Shown: positions 42,971-52,634, counted from the first letter of the stretch. The stretch is DNA of 64,000 nt from Leptolyngbya sp. PCC 7375 (GCF_000316115.1 NZ_JH993793.1:519517-583516), one strand, 5' to 3'. Numbers and translations: made by a program. Notes: generated by a model from the letters alone, not told the origin.

Positions 42971-44738
42971 TCGAGTGGGTAACAACTTAAGCCGGGAAAA
43001 GCTCTACGTGTAAGGGGTTTGTCTGATGTGCTTTAGATGACCGTCTAGGCATGGGTAGCTCATTAATAGTACTGAGGATCCATTCAAATAGGTCTGGAAA
43101 TGGGTGTCCAAAGAGTCTTTGAGCAGCGGTCGTGCCATCGGGACGTTTAAGGTCAAAATTGTGAATAATGGTGAGCACCTTCAAGGACTGTGCCGAAAAG
43201 CCACGATTGGCCTGATGACGTTGAGATAGATAGCCATTACGCCCCTCGACCGCCGAGGAGGTGCGTTGATACTTGGCACACATCCACTGGCACCAATGGA
43301 CCCAGTATTGCCGTTGAGTGTCGTCTAGCTTTAGGGTCATGGCATCTGCCATGAGCTGATCATAGGCATCACTGGTGGCCTGTTGATAGCGTGCTTTGAG
43401 ATGAGGTTTGCGGGTTTTATCAGTCTGTTGAGTCCAATACACCCAGGGCAACAAGGCAGTGAGAACCCAATTTTGAGTGTCAATCTCCTGAGTTTCAGTG
43501 GCTAAGGCCTGCATCACCCACTGCCACCAGGCATGAATCCCGTTGGCGAACTGAGGAATCTGAGCTTCAAAGGTGTCAATCGCGTGTTGCGCCTTATCCC
43601 CTCCATAGAGCTTTGCTAGGTGAGTCAGGGTCGTCAACGGAGCCGCTAACTGGGTTGTTAAGTCGTCAAACAGTTGCCATTGAGCGGTATCCAGGGTGAA
43701 AGGATGAACCGATTGGCTAATATCGGCCAAGGCGCGATGATAGGTAAACTGATCTTGTTCAAGCTGTTGATATTGCTGCGTCAGCGTCTCTAGCTGGACA
43801 CACAAAGTTTGTTGTTTGACCTTGGGTTTGGTTTGGTTCACTTGCTGTTGGAGGGTGTCGAGTTGTTTTTCAACCTGAGCCAGTTGACGTCCCAATGCAC
43901 TCCCGATAGGACGAGCTAAGGCTCGCATTCCATGGAACAAATCGGCCACACTGACGGTGCCCAGACCAGCGATGGCAAGTTTCACTAACGCACGAGCCCC
44001 ATCACTGACCATAAAGTGGCATTCCCAGTCGGACGGATGCCACCACTGCTCTAGCTGGTGACACCAGGTTTCATACTGACGATTCTCACATTCAACTTCT
44101 GTAAAGATAAACCCACTCGCCAATTCCACCAGCACCAGGATCGGCAGTCCAAAAAAGGTTTCATCTCCCCCGAGGCAGATGCCGGGTTTGTTGAGAGGTT
44201 GACATTGCTCAGATTGGGAGACTTCGTAGGTGACAATGACGTCTTCAACACGGTGTTTCAATTGACGCAGGGCATTGGCTGAAACACCCACATGGGTCTC
44301 TAAATGAACCGACTTAAAAAACTCGCATAGGCTCTCGGCTCCGATACCGTGCTTTATGCCAAAGTGGTAGAGCACACCTAGTACCAGACGTTTTAGCCAA
44401 GCTGACCCACTCGCGGTTTCCCACAGGTCCGATTCTGCATACTGGTTGCGACGCTCTATCCCCTGCTGATGACGGTGCACACTGCTTTTACTGATGCCAA
44501 GCGCCGACGCTATCGACTCGATGCCCAGATGTGTTTCCGTTTTGATATAACCAGCCACTTTTTGGCTGCGCTCTCGTATAGTAAGACTCATCGTTCCCGA
44601 TTTTGTTTTGCATCGGACACGATACACGGCTCTGAGCATTGCTGCAGAGCTATTTTTTGGGCCATCGCAATTCAATGTGCTTATTTATACACTCTCTAAG
44701 ACCTGCTCGTTTCCCGGCTTAAAGAGTTACCCATTCGA
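42971..44738 (-). mobile_element. Insertion sequence encoding a DUF6399-type transposase
   Basis: Imperfect terminal inverted repeats of about 30 bp match in GGGTAAC and TTAAGCCGGGAAA: left 42971-43000, right about 44709-44738. They bound a single transposase gene. No target duplication is evident. Insertion truncated the gene on its left. Confidence 0.8.
42987..44591 (-). CDS. DUF6399-type transposase
   Basis: 534 residues from ATG 44591 (MSLTIRERSQKVAGYIKTE). An upstream in-frame ATG at 44675 would add 28 residues that look unrelated. Helix-turn-helix IESIASALGISKSSVHRHQQG; acidic residues in GGDETFFGLP and MVSDGARAL; late signature RTSSAVEGRNGYLSQRHQANRGFS with the third acidic residue. 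The middle is Gln-rich and helical. The stop lies in the left inverted repeat. The frame is intact, so probably functional. Confidence 0.8.
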   Translation of the reverse strand: MSLTIRERSQKVAGYIKTETHLGIESIASALGISKSSVHRHQQGIERRNQYAESDLWETASGSAWLKRLVLGVLYHFGIKHGIGAESLCEFFKSVHLETHVGVSANALRQLKHRVEDVIVTYEVSQSEQCQPLNKPGICLGGDETFFGLPILVLVELASGFIFTEVECENRQYETWCHQLEQWWHPSDWECHFMVSDGARALVKLAIAGLGTVSVADLFHGMRALARPIGSALGRQLAQVEKQLDTLQQQVNQTKPKVKQQTLCVQLETLTQQYQQLEQDQFTYHRALADISQSVHPFTLDTAQWQLFDDLTTQLAAPLTTLTHLAKLYGGDKAQHAIDTFEAQIPQFANGIHAWWQWVMQALATETQEIDTQNWVLTALLPWVYWTQQTDKTRKPHLKARYQQATSDAYDQLMADAMTLKLDDTQRQYWVHWCQWMCAKYQRTSSAVEGRNGYLSQRHQANRGFSAQSLKVLTIIHNFDLKRPDGTTAAQRLFGHPFPDLFEWILSTINELPMPRRSSKAHQTNPLHVELFPA

Positions 44739-44900
44739 GTCATTGTATGTGTTACCTGCTAACAATCAAGTGACATTACTAGGCCATATCGTCAATGGTG
44801 CTCATGTAGCCTATGGCGATCGCAACTTTGCAAACTACAATCTTAGCGATCGCACCCCCTAAACACGCCATAATATAATCAGCCAGCCACCCCCAAAATC

Positions 44901-45494
44901 ATGATTGCCGTACCCTCGCCCCAACAAATGACCACCGCCGCCTACCTGGACTGGGAACCCCGCCAGGAACTGCGCTACGAATTCGTCAACGGCAGCGTCT
45001 ATGCAATGGCCGGGGGCTCCTTACCCCACAACGACATCGCCATCAACCTGCTTACCGCATTGAGGCCCTATACTCGCAAACAAGCCTGCCGCATCAACAT
45101 GGCCGATGCCAAAGTCAACATCACCCCACATATTTATCGCTATCCAGATTTAGCCATCAGCTGCGACGAACGTGACAAAACCGCATTGGATGCCCTGCGG
45201 TACCCAAACCTTGTTATCGAGGTCCTGTCGCCCGGCACAGAAACCTTAGATCGCAGTGAAAAGTTCAGAGAATATCGCAGTTTGCCCAGTCTAGAAGAAT
45301 ACGTCCTGATCAGCTCCACCCAAATCGAAGTGGAAATCTATCGTCGAGGAGAAAGGCGACTGTGGTTGTATAGCGCCTATCAGGCCGGAGACATCGTCAA
45401 ACTAGAGAGTGTCGGGTTTGAGTTTCCAGTTGAGTTACTTTATGACCAAGTGATTTTGAAAGATAGCGAGGAAGACGAGGAAGAAAGGGGTTAA
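44901..45494 (+). CDS. Uma2 family (DUF820) putative endonuclease
   Basis: 197 residues. The family layout is clear: YLDWEPRQELRYEFVNGSVYAMAGGS, HNDIAINLLTAL, YRYPDLAISCDE (PD of the PD-(D/E)XK fold), NLVIEVLSPGTETLDRSEKFREYRSLPSLEEYVLIS. These proteins have a restriction-endonuclease fold and are hugely amplified in cyanobacteria; biological role unproven. Ends in an acidic tail (EEDEEERG). Confidence 0.9.
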   Translation: MIAVPSPQQMTTAAYLDWEPRQELRYEFVNGSVYAMAGGSLPHNDIAINLLTALRPYTRKQACRINMADAKVNITPHIYRYPDLAISCDERDKTALDALRYPNLVIEVLSPGTETLDRSEKFREYRSLPSLEEYVLISSTQIEVEIYRRGERRLWLYSAYQAGDIVKLESVGFEFPVELLYDQVILKDSEEDEEERG

Positions 45495-45595
45495 AGGTAA
45501 CGGGGAGAGACTCCTAACGACAAACTATCCACGGCAGCAATAAAATAGTACAATAGTTCTAATTTAGATAATCATCTTCAACCTGTTCAATCTTC

Positions 45596-46783
45596 ATGAT
45601 CGATCACGATCGCCTGTTCAAAGAACTCCTATCCACCTTCTTTATTGAGTTTCTGGAGCTATTCATTCCAGATATGCTCACTTACCTGGAAACCGGGTCA
45701 GTCACCTTTCTCGACAAAGAAATATTCACTGACGTTACTGCTGGGGAACGTTACGAAACTGACCTACTTGCCCAGGTTCAGTTTCAGGGTAAACCCTCCT
45801 TTTTCTTGATTCATGTTGAAACTCAGGCTACCGCTCAGGCAAAATTTGGCAAACGTATGTTTCGCTATTTCGCCAGACTACACGAAAAATACGACTATCC
45901 CGTTTACCCCATCGTCGTCTTTTCCTACAATCAGCCCAGGCAAGTAGCCCCCAGCGAATACACCATAGAGTTTCCTGATTTTACTGTACTGCAGTTTAAC
46001 TATCGCATTATCCAGCTTAACCAACTCAACTGGCGCGATTTTCTGAGCCAAGCTAACCCCGTCGCCACCGCCTTAATGGCCAAAATGAAAATCGCTCCCA
46101 GGGACCGGCCCAAAGTCAAAGCCGAGTGCCTGAGACTATTAGTAACCCTCAAATTAGACCCAGCCAAAATGCAACTCATTTCCGGCTTTGTCGATACATA
46201 TTTAAAATTAACCCCCGAAGAAGAAACAGCGTTTACCCTAGAAGTAGGTCGTATTCAACCTGATACCCAGAAAAAAGTCATGGAAATTGTAACCAGTTGG
46301 ATGGCAAAAGGACTGGCCCAGGGCCGTCGAGAAGGCATTGAGCAAGGCATTGAGCAAGGCATTGAGCAAGGCATTGAGCAGGGCATTGAACAAGGCATTG
46401 AGCAGGGTCGTCGAGAAGGTGAACTTAAGCTATTAACGAAACTTTTGACCCAGCAACTAGGTGAGCTATCAGCAACCACCACAGCTCAGCTGCAAGGACT
46501 TAGCGAAGCTCAACTTGACCAGCTCACTGACCAGCTGATTACATTGACCACTATGGCAGGGTTAGAAACCTGGTTAACTGAGACAGAAGCTGCCGAGGGC
46601 TTTGATAGTCAGCAGGTCGATGTTTTATTACAACTGCGGCAACGCATTGGTTTTGTTACACCACAACAAAAGCAAAGGTTATTACAACTCTCCGCTATCC
46701 AGTGGCAAACGTTGATAACAGAATTAGCTAACTTTGAATCAGTTCAAGCATTGGATGATTGGTTAGACCAACAATTATCCTAA
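45596..46783 (+). CDS. Rpn-family recombination-promoting nuclease/putative transposase with DUF4351 tail
   Basis: 395 residues. N-terminal PD-(D/E)XK-type nuclease domain: HDRLFKELLSTFF, D in YETDLLAQVQ, LIHVETQATAQAKFGKRMFRYFARL with the E-x-Q signature. It is followed by a helical middle, a GIEQ repeat (about residues 247-270), and a DUF4351-like C-terminus (LLTQQLGELSATTTAQLQGLSEAQLDQL). Rpn proteins promote RecA-independent recombination (known for E. coli RpnA). The repeat is an expandable 12-bp tract. Confidence 0.88.
   Translation: MIDHDRLFKELLSTFFIEFLELFIPDMLTYLETGSVTFLDKEIFTDVTAGERYETDLLAQVQFQGKPSFFLIHVETQATAQAKFGKRMFRYFARLHEKYDYPVYPIVVFSYNQPRQVAPSEYTIEFPDFTVLQFNYRIIQLNQLNWRDFLSQANPVATALMAKMKIAPRDRPKVKAECLRLLVTLKLDPAKMQLISGFVDTYLKLTPEEETAFTLEVGRIQPDTQKKVMEIVTSWMAKGLAQGRREGIEQGIEQGIEQGIEQGIEQGIEQGRREGELKLLTKLLTQQLGELSATTTAQLQGLSEAQLDQLTDQLITLTTMAGLETWLTETEAAEGFDSQQVDVLLQLRQRIGFVTPQQKQRLLQLSAIQWQTLITELANFESVQALDDWLDQQLS
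46334..46405 (+). repeat. Six tandem 12-bp units (GGCATTGAGCAA)
   Basis: In-frame dodecamers encode GIEQ six times inside the Rpn-family gene. The last units carry single synonymous changes (CAG, GAA). Unit length is a multiple of three, so copy-number change would not break the frame. Confidence 0.9.
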
Positions 46784-46790
46784 CGATTGA

Positions 46791-46961
46791 TTACAATTTA
46801 TAATCTCCATTGGAAATGCATTGGCCAAAGCCTTGATAGTAAGCTGCTGCTGCTGCTCCTTCTAAGCCAAGTAGTTGTTCATTGGTTTCAGTACTTGGTA
46901 TCTTTTTAGAAATGGTTGCGATCGCATTGATCAAGTCGTCCAGAACTGTTGTTTTCAAGCA
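46791..46961 (-). pseudogene. cas1-like remnant
   Basis: A 56-codon minus-strand frame (TTVLDDLINAIATISKKIPSTETNEQLLGLEGAAAAAYYQGFGQCI..., then stop) sits beside the CRISPR array. The LLGLEG-A-A-A-YYQGF block matches the conserved Cas1 region around the first metal-binding Glu (L-G-xEG-A-A-YF in the family). Both ends are missing: an in-frame stop follows NGDYKL, and on the other side heptamer repeats begin. Identification rests on this motif and on location. Confidence 0.55.
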
Positions 46962-47140
46962 GGGAAAGGCGTAAGGCTGCTGAAAGGCGTAAGGCTAAGG
47001 GCGAAAGGCGAAAGTGAGATGTCGTCGGGTGCAAAAAGTGTTGCATGATTGGATAATCTCAAAAGCGATCCTTGTTGCATGATTGGATATCCTTACTTTC
47101 GCCTTCATCCTTTCGCCTTTCGCCTTTCGCCTTTCGAAGT
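46962..47140. repeat. Heptamer-rich hairpin element preceding the CRISPR array
   Basis: The left arm has GAAAGGCGTAAGG/GGCGAAAG units and the right arm their complement (CTTTCGC repeated four times in phase), around a loop with two copies of TTGCATGATTGGATA. The same arrangement (heptamer hairpin, then CGAAGT, then GTTTCCATTAGTTC) recurs in the 184-bp array at 37 kb. It may act as a leader or simply be an STRR insertion. Confidence 0.7.
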
Positions 47141-47471
47141 GTTTCCATTAGTTCTACTTCCTAAGAAGTAATTGGGCACGGTAACTGTGGGTCATCTAGT
47201 GGCCTGGAATATAGGTGTTTCCATTAGTTCTACTTCCTAAGAAGTAATTGGGCGAAGCTGATGCAAAAGTAGCGGCTGAACAAGCTAAGGTTTCCATTAG
47301 TTCTACTTCCTAAGAAGTAATTGGGAGACGAACAGACGATTGCGTTGAGCTCTCCAATGGTTTCCATTAGTTCTACTTCCTAAGAAGTAATTGGGGTGCA
47401 AAACCCCTAGCGATATTCCCGACGCTATGAAACTGGTTTCCATTAGTTCTACTTCCTAAGAAGTAATTGGG
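47141..47471 (+). CRISPR. CRISPR array: five 36-bp repeats, four spacers
   Basis: Identical 36-nt repeats begin GTTTCCATTAGTTCTACTTC and end TAATTGGG, with an ACTTC...GAAGT stem. Positions: 47141-47176, 47217-47252, 47290-47325, 47360-47395, 47436-47471. Spacers are 40, 37, 34 and 40 nt and all different. No degenerate terminal repeat is seen, so the repeats alone do not show direction. There is no complete cas operon in the window: only a cas1-like remnant 180 bp to the left and a Cas4/RecB-like nuclease 200 bp to the right. Confidence 0.95.
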
Positions 47472-47673
47472 TCCCAACGTCTAAAACATCGAAACGATAA
47501 CCATTCTAGCGTACGTTTCCGAGGGATAGCATATTTCCCATATCAGCACTTCTCGTATCACCTATAAAAACCCCCAAAAACCCAGACACATCAACCACCC
47601 GAGCGTTCTAACGTAACCAAAGGAAACACAGCAATACACCCTTACCCTCGTAAACATTTCACCAAGACAATAT

Positions 47674-48477
47674 TCAAATACCCAAACACAGCTGCAACCG
47701 CCGTATCTTCTGCCGCACCTCCGGCAACGGTTCCGGTTCAGCCTCCACCGCCGAACAATACCTCGCATAGGCACACTGCCCACACTGCTCCCCACATTTA
47801 GGCTGCCAATCTTCCTCATCCAACAACCGCAACGCCAACTCACCAATCATCGCCTCCACCTGCCGCCGATGCTCATCGGTCACCCCATAGGTCACCCGCT
47901 CCCCCGTTCGCAAAAACAACAAACTCATCCGCCGCAACAACTTGCCATAACGCTGCTCTAACGCCAAACTATACAAACCTAGCTGCAAATCCACCGTATC
48001 CGCCTCAGGTACCCTCGGATTCTTCGCCGACTTATAATCAATCAACTCCAACCCATCATCTAAACTATCCAATCGGTCATAACGCCCCGTCAACCTAAAC
48101 TCGAGACCATTCACTTGGGTCAACCCCTGAATTCTGCCCTCCGTCGCCAACGGACGCTTCATCACCCCCAATGGCATAATCTCAGTCTCAAAATACCGCC
48201 ACAGAATCTGCCAGCCCGCTTCCACCTGGGCCGCAGTCAACGCACTAATCTGATGCTCCCAGCAATAGCGTAGCCACCCCTCTGACGGCAATGGCTCCTG
48301 GTAATGCCAATCCTGATATAGCTGCGCCAGGGCACCATGCAAGGCCTTACCCAAAACCGCCGCGCCAAACATCGACGGCTGTTTCAAACCGTACTCATAG
48401 CGAAAATAATAGGCCCTGGGACACTGGGCATAGGACTTGAGTTTAGTTGCCGAGAGAAGATATGCCATAGCCAGCAT
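47674..48477 (-). CDS. PD-(D/E)XK nuclease of RecB/Cas4-like type with Fe-S cysteines
   Basis: 267 residues (ATG 48468 is an alternative start). RecB-type nuclease motifs: His 47 (KALHGAL), Asp 134 (GRYDRLD), Asp 147-x-Lys 149 (ELIDYKSAK), Gln 165/Tyr 169 (LQLGLYS). Cys 19 (QCPRAYYFRYE) plus a C-terminal cluster Cys 228, 232, 235, 241 would bind a 4Fe-4S cluster as in Cas4 and AddB-type nucleases. It lies next to the CRISPR array, pointing toward it. It may be a Cas4-like survivor of the locus or an unrelated RecB-family exonuclease; sequence alone does not decide. Confidence 0.85.
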   Translation of the reverse strand: MLAMAYLLSATKLKSYAQCPRAYYFRYEYGLKQPSMFGAAVLGKALHGALAQLYQDWHYQEPLPSEGWLRYCWEHQISALTAAQVEAGWQILWRYFETEIMPLGVMKRPLATEGRIQGLTQVNGLEFRLTGRYDRLDSLDDGLELIDYKSAKNPRVPEADTVDLQLGLYSLALEQRYGKLLRRMSLLFLRTGERVTYGVTDEHRRQVEAMIGELALRLLDEEDWQPKCGEQCGQCAYARYCSAVEAEPEPLPEVRQKIRRLQLCLGI

Positions 48478-48862
48478 TTTACTACTGACAGCCAGCTACA
48501 GCACAGGGCTTTATCAAGTTGTCAGCAGAGAACGGAAAAGTTTCTAGAGACTCCCTCCCATGGGCCATACCGATCATCACTACCATAACAACAAGACTGT
48601 TGCAATTTTCAATCTACAAAGTCTTTCTGTAGAGTTGATAGTGTCTCTGTATAAGGAAACTACGGTGATGTCATGCTTCTACCTTCGCTCGTTCTGTTGC
48701 ATCATCACAAAGTCCTCAGATTATTTTACTAGGATAAACAAGGGTGAAGGGAGTTCAAAATCATGCTCAATGTTATCCGTTACAGCCAAATCGCCGGTTG
48801 AGTTGCGATAGATAGTGCAACCGCTCAATATTTGGTAGAAATACACGGGGTTTGGACTGATA
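48478..48862. other. Intergenic region with no recognisable gene
   Basis: 385 bases between divergent genes. Short frames here match nothing and have no ribosome-binding sites. It presumably holds the promoters of the nuclease gene (minus) and of the small-protein/phosphoribosyltransferase group (plus). Confidence 0.4.
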
Positions 48863-49069
48863 ATGCCGGAAATATTGCTTATCTATCCTGTCCCCGATGA
48901 GATGGCTGCTTCAGGCCACCATAACCATCAAGCATGGCCAGAAGCCATCCACCGGCTTCACAACCAGTGGGAACGTCTACAACAGCAGATCTATCGAGCT
49001 AATAAACGAGCCCAAAAGGCACTGGAGTCTACATGGGAACACCTCACTGGGCAGTCCCCATACGGTTAA
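48863..49069 (+). CDS. Small hypothetical protein
   Basis: 68 residues (MPEILLIYPVPDEMAASGHHNHQAWPEAIHRLHNQWERLQQQIYRANKRAQKAL...), mostly helical and His/Gln-rich, no membrane segment. It starts at ATG 48863 after a weak ribosome-binding site and ends 12 nt before the phosphoribosyltransferase start. It is probably co-transcribed with that gene. Not recognised. Confidence 0.5.
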   Translation: MPEILLIYPVPDEMAASGHHNHQAWPEAIHRLHNQWERLQQQIYRANKRAQKALESTWEHLTGQSPYG

Positions 49070-49081
49070 GAGGTGAACATT

Positions 49082-49732
49082 ATGAAAACTCGATTTCGCG
49101 ATCGCACCCATGCAGGAAAAAAGCTAGCCACTCAGCTCACAGCCTATGCCAATCGCTCCGATGTACTAGTGCTAGGGCTACCCAGGGGTGGCGTGCCAGT
49201 TGCCTATGAAGTGGCGAAGGCATTGAATATCCCTCTGGATATCTGCTTGGTACGGAAGCTAGGGGTCCCCGGAGATAAGGAACTGGCCATGGGGGCAATT
49301 GCCTCTGGTGGAGTGCGCGTCCTCAACTATGACATTATCAGTCAGCTGGCCATCTCTGATAAAACCCTGGAGCATATTGCAGCCAGGGAACTGCGGGAAT
49401 TGCAGCGACGCGATCGGGTCTATCGCGGAGATCGACCGCAGCCAGAAATTTGCGATCGCACCATCCTTTTAATCGACGACGGGTTAGCCACCGGAGCCAC
49501 CATGCAAGCAGCCATTAAAGTTTTACAACAACAACACCCTAAAGGGATTATCGTGGCAGTGCCTGTAGCACCACTATCCAGATGCCAAGCCTTAGAAGCA
49601 GACGTCGATAGGATCGTCTGCTTAGCTACACCTGAGCCATTTTATGCCATTGGTCTGTGGTACAAAAATTTTGCCCAAACCACAGACGAACAGGTGCGTC
49701 ACCTCCTGGCTAAACAACTGGCAGCTGCGTAA
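49082..49732 (+). CDS. Phosphoribosyltransferase family protein
   Basis: 216 residues from ATG 49082; AGAGGTG lies upstream at good spacing, which favours it over the GTG at 49073. The PRPP-binding motif is ILLIDDGLATGATM, with an earlier LGLPRGGVPVAYEVA loop typical of the family. The acceptor base cannot be told. A dienelactone-hydrolase-like gene follows after 28 nt; the same two domains occur fused in some bacteria, which suggests a shared function, often in stress loci. Confidence 0.85.
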   Translation: MKTRFRDRTHAGKKLATQLTAYANRSDVLVLGLPRGGVPVAYEVAKALNIPLDICLVRKLGVPGDKELAMGAIASGGVRVLNYDIISQLAISDKTLEHIAARELRELQRRDRVYRGDRPQPEICDRTILLIDDGLATGATMQAAIKVLQQQHPKGIIVAVPVAPLSRCQALEADVDRIVCLATPEPFYAIGLWYKNFAQTTDEQVRHLLAKQLAAA

Positions 49733-49760
49733 TAACCATAAAATCATGGAGGACATTATC

Positions 49761-50447
49761 ATGGGAAGCCTGACAAAAATTCCAAGAAAAAACAATAATG
49801 AACACTTAGTATCTGTGCAAGCAGGAGAAGTCACCCTCAGTGGAAATCTAGTGATTCCAACAGGCGCACAAGGTATCGTATTGTTTGCCCACGGTAGCGG
49901 CAGTAGTCGCCATAGCCCCCGCAACCGTCACGTAGCCAAGGTCTTAAACGATGCAGGCTTAGCCACGCTACTCTTTGATCTACTCACCTCACAAGAAGAT
50001 GTTATCGACCGACAAAATTGCCATCTGAGGTTTGATATCGGCCTGCTCGCATCCCGACTCAAAGGGGCCACCAACTGGCTCTCTCAAAACCCGGCAACAC
50101 GTATGCTCAATATTGGGTACTTTGGCGCGAGTACCGGCAGCGCTGCCGCGCTAATCGCTGCCGCTGAGCAACCGGATGATATCAGAGCTGTTGTCTCAAG
50201 AGGCGGACGACCTGATTTGGCAGGTACCGCCTTAACCAGGATTCAGGCTCCCACCCTCTTAGTTGTAGGGAGTAACGATCCTATCGTAATCGATCTTAAT
50301 CAGGATGCCTTCCAGAGAATCTCTTCTGAAAAACAACTCAAAATCATTCCTGGTGCCACGCATCTCTTTGAAGAACCTGGCACCCTAGAGCAGGTAGCCA
50401 AGTTAGCCAGTCAGTGGTTTCAAAATTATCTCCATCCTGATGGGTAG
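49761..50447 (+). CDS. Dienelactone-hydrolase-like alpha/beta hydrolase
   Basis: 228 residues from ATG 49761, which has GGAGG 8 nt upstream; longer in-frame starts overlap the previous gene and are unlikely. Features: LFAHGSGSSRHSPRN oxyanion loop, YFGASTGSAAAL nucleophile elbow, Asp in VGSNDPIV, His in PGATHLFEEPG. A compact cytoplasmic hydrolase, co-transcribed with the phosphoribosyltransferase. Substrate unknown. Confidence 0.85.
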   Translation: MGSLTKIPRKNNNEHLVSVQAGEVTLSGNLVIPTGAQGIVLFAHGSGSSRHSPRNRHVAKVLNDAGLATLLFDLLTSQEDVIDRQNCHLRFDIGLLASRLKGATNWLSQNPATRMLNIGYFGASTGSAAALIAAAEQPDDIRAVVSRGGRPDLAGTALTRIQAPTLLVVGSNDPIVIDLNQDAFQRISSEKQLKIIPGATHLFEEPGTLEQVAKLASQWFQNYLHPDG

Positions 50448-50530
50448 GAGATACATCTCATAACGGCAAACTGCTCTTCAGCTTCTAGCTATGCATGTTT
50501 CTCCGATTTCCCCGTCCTCGACCTATACAA

Positions 50531-52423
50531 TCACTTTTCATCAACGATATCGGCATCAATAACATCCTCCTTTCCTCCCCCAGTACCAGACGTTCCAGAC
50601 CAGTTTGAGGGGCCAGCACCTGCTTGAGCATAAACTGCGCTACCAACTTGCATTAAGGCCTGTTGTAAATCATCAGTCAGTGACTTAATGCGATCGTAGT
50701 TCTCCTGACTAATCGCTTCACGCAAGTCTTTTACCAAACCTTCGACTCGGCTTCTATCAGCAGCAGGCACTTTATCACCCAGATCCTTAAGCTGCTTTTC
50801 TGCTTGATAAGCTAAAGAATCAGCCATATTCTTAGCATCGACTTGTTCACGATGCTTTTTATCTTCAGCTGCATAAGATTCAGCTTCCCTCACCATGCGA
50901 TCCACATCACCCTTGCCAAGAGTTGATGAGCCCGTGATACTGATCGATTGCTGCTTCCCAGTGGCTTTATCCTTGGCTGAAACCGATAGGATCCCACTGG
51001 CATCAATGTCAAAGGTCACCTCAATCTGTGGGATACCCCTCGGTGCTGGTGGAATACCCCCTAGATTAAACGTTCCTAGACTCTTGTTGTTGGACGCTAT
51101 TTCTCGCTCACCTTGAAGGACATGAATCTCAACATTGGCTTGTCCATCGACGGCAGTCGAGAAAATTTCAGATTTCCTAGCTGGGATTGTGGTATTCCGT
51201 GCAATCAGTTTAGTCATGACGCCGCCCAAGGTTTCCACTCCCAAGGATAGGGGCGTAACATCCAACAATAGGATATCTGTTACCTCTCCTCCCAAAACAC
51301 CTGCCTGAATGGCCGCCCCTACTGCGACAACTTCATCTGGGTTAACCCCCTGGCAAGGTTCTTTACCGGTCATTTGTCGCACCAAGTCCTGTACAGCAGG
51401 CATCCGGGTAGAGCCTCCGACTAAAACCACCTCGTTAATATCGGTAGTGCTAAGATTGGCGTCTTTGAGCGCAGCTTCCACCGGCCCACGGCAACGGTCC
51501 AGTAAATCTGCACACATCCGTTCAAATTCCGCCCTCATCAAAGTCATATTCAGGTGTTTAGGACCGGTGTTCGTAGCCGTAATAAACGGCAGATTGAGCT
51601 CAGTTTGTGTCGTGCTAGACAGTTCAACTTTAGCTTTTTCAGCAGCTTCAGTCAGTCGTTGTAAGGCTTGCTTATCCTGACGTAGATCAACGCCTTCGTT
51701 ACGCTTAAATTCATCAGCTAGCCAGTCAACCAGTTTCTTATCAAAGTCATCGCCCCCCAGATGGGTATCGCCGCTGGTGGATTGTACTTCGACAACTCCA
51801 TCACCCACATCTAGAATAGAAACGTCAAAAGTGCCCCCTCCTAAGTCAAACACCAAAATCGTTTCATTAGTCTTTTTCTCAAGTCCATAGGCAAGAGAAG
51901 CTGCCGTGGGTTCATTGATAATACGCAGCACATCTAAACCCGCTATTTTCCCAGCATCCTTGGTTGCCTGGCGCTGAGAATCATTAAAATAGGCAGGCAC
52001 TGTAATAACAGCTTGAGTGATTATCTCGCCTAAATATTTCTTAGCATCATCTACAAGCTTACGCAGAATTTGAGCGGATACTTCTTCTGGAGCAAACTGT
52101 TTCCCAGTCATAGGGCAATCCAGTTTGACATTGCCTGTACCATCGCGCAACACACTGTAAGACACCTCCGTGGCTTCGTGGGTAATCTCGTCGTATTTTC
52201 GTCCGACAAACCGTTTAACGGAGTAGAAGGTGTTTTCCGGATTGACTACCGCCTGACGCTTGGCAATCTGACCGACGAGGTGTTCTCCAGTTTTGGGGTA
52301 GGCCACAACCGACGGCGTTGTTCGCCCCCCTTCTGCATTAGCGATAACGGTGGGCTGACCACCCTCCATAACCGCGACACAAGAATTGGTTGTGCCTAAA
52401 TCAATGCCGACAATTTTCGCCAT
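50531..52423 (-). CDS. dnaK: Chaperone protein DnaK (Hsp70)
   Basis: 630 residues, full family length. ATPase domain begins [17 protein letters not shown]. Signatures [15 protein letters not shown] and [14 protein letters not shown] are intact. The substrate domain begins near [14 protein letters not shown], followed by the helical lid and an acidic tail ([12 protein letters not shown]). It is one of the several DnaK copies usual in cyanobacteria; no dnaJ or grpE is beside it. Convergent with the hydrolase gene to its left and divergent from the YihY-type gene. No CIRCE operator is seen upstream. Confidence 0.97.
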   Translation of the reverse strand: MAKIVGIDLGTTNSCVAVMEGGQPTVIANAEGGRTTPSVVAYPKTGEHLVGQIAKRQAVVNPENTFYSVKRFVGRKYDEITHEATEVSYSVLRDGTGNVKLDCPMTGKQFAPEEVSAQILRKLVDDAKKYLGEIITQAVITVPAYFNDSQRQATKDAGKIAGLDVLRIINEPTAASLAYGLEKKTNETILVFDLGGGTFDVSILDVGDGVVEVQSTSGDTHLGGDDFDKKLVDWLADEFKRNEGVDLRQDKQALQRLTEAAEKAKVELSSTTQTELNLPFITATNTGPKHLNMTLMRAEFERMCADLLDRCRGPVEAALKDANLSTTDINEVVLVGGSTRMPAVQDLVRQMTGKEPCQGVNPDEVVAVGAAIQAGVLGGEVTDILLLDVTPLSLGVETLGGVMTKLIARNTTIPARKSEIFSTAVDGQANVEIHVLQGEREIASNNKSLGTFNLGGIPPAPRGIPQIEVTFDIDASGILSVSAKDKATGKQQSISITGSSTLGKGDVDRMVREAESYAAEDKKHREQVDAKNMADSLAYQAEKQLKDLGDKVPAADRSRVEGLVKDLREAISQENYDRIKSLTDDLQQALMQVGSAVYAQAGAGPSNWSGTSGTGGGKEDVIDADIVDEK

Positions 52424-52634
52424 AATGCACCTACCTGCCCAGTATGTTGCCCCAACATTTTGTGTTTGCCAGGGACTGCCTACCTTGAGGTTAGGGAAAG
52501 AAATTGAAGAACTTATGTTGAAAGAGGCCAGACTACAGGTTAATAAACCTTAACCTATGAATTTCCCAGTCAGTGATGGTGGGATCTCAAACACTTAATT
52601 TTGTAAACAAACACAGTCTACAGTCGAATGTAAA

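Noticed and set aside
48560..48811. 83-codon frame in the 48.5 kb intergenic region
   Set aside because: No ribosome-binding site, odd composition and no motif. It lies in a probable promoter region.
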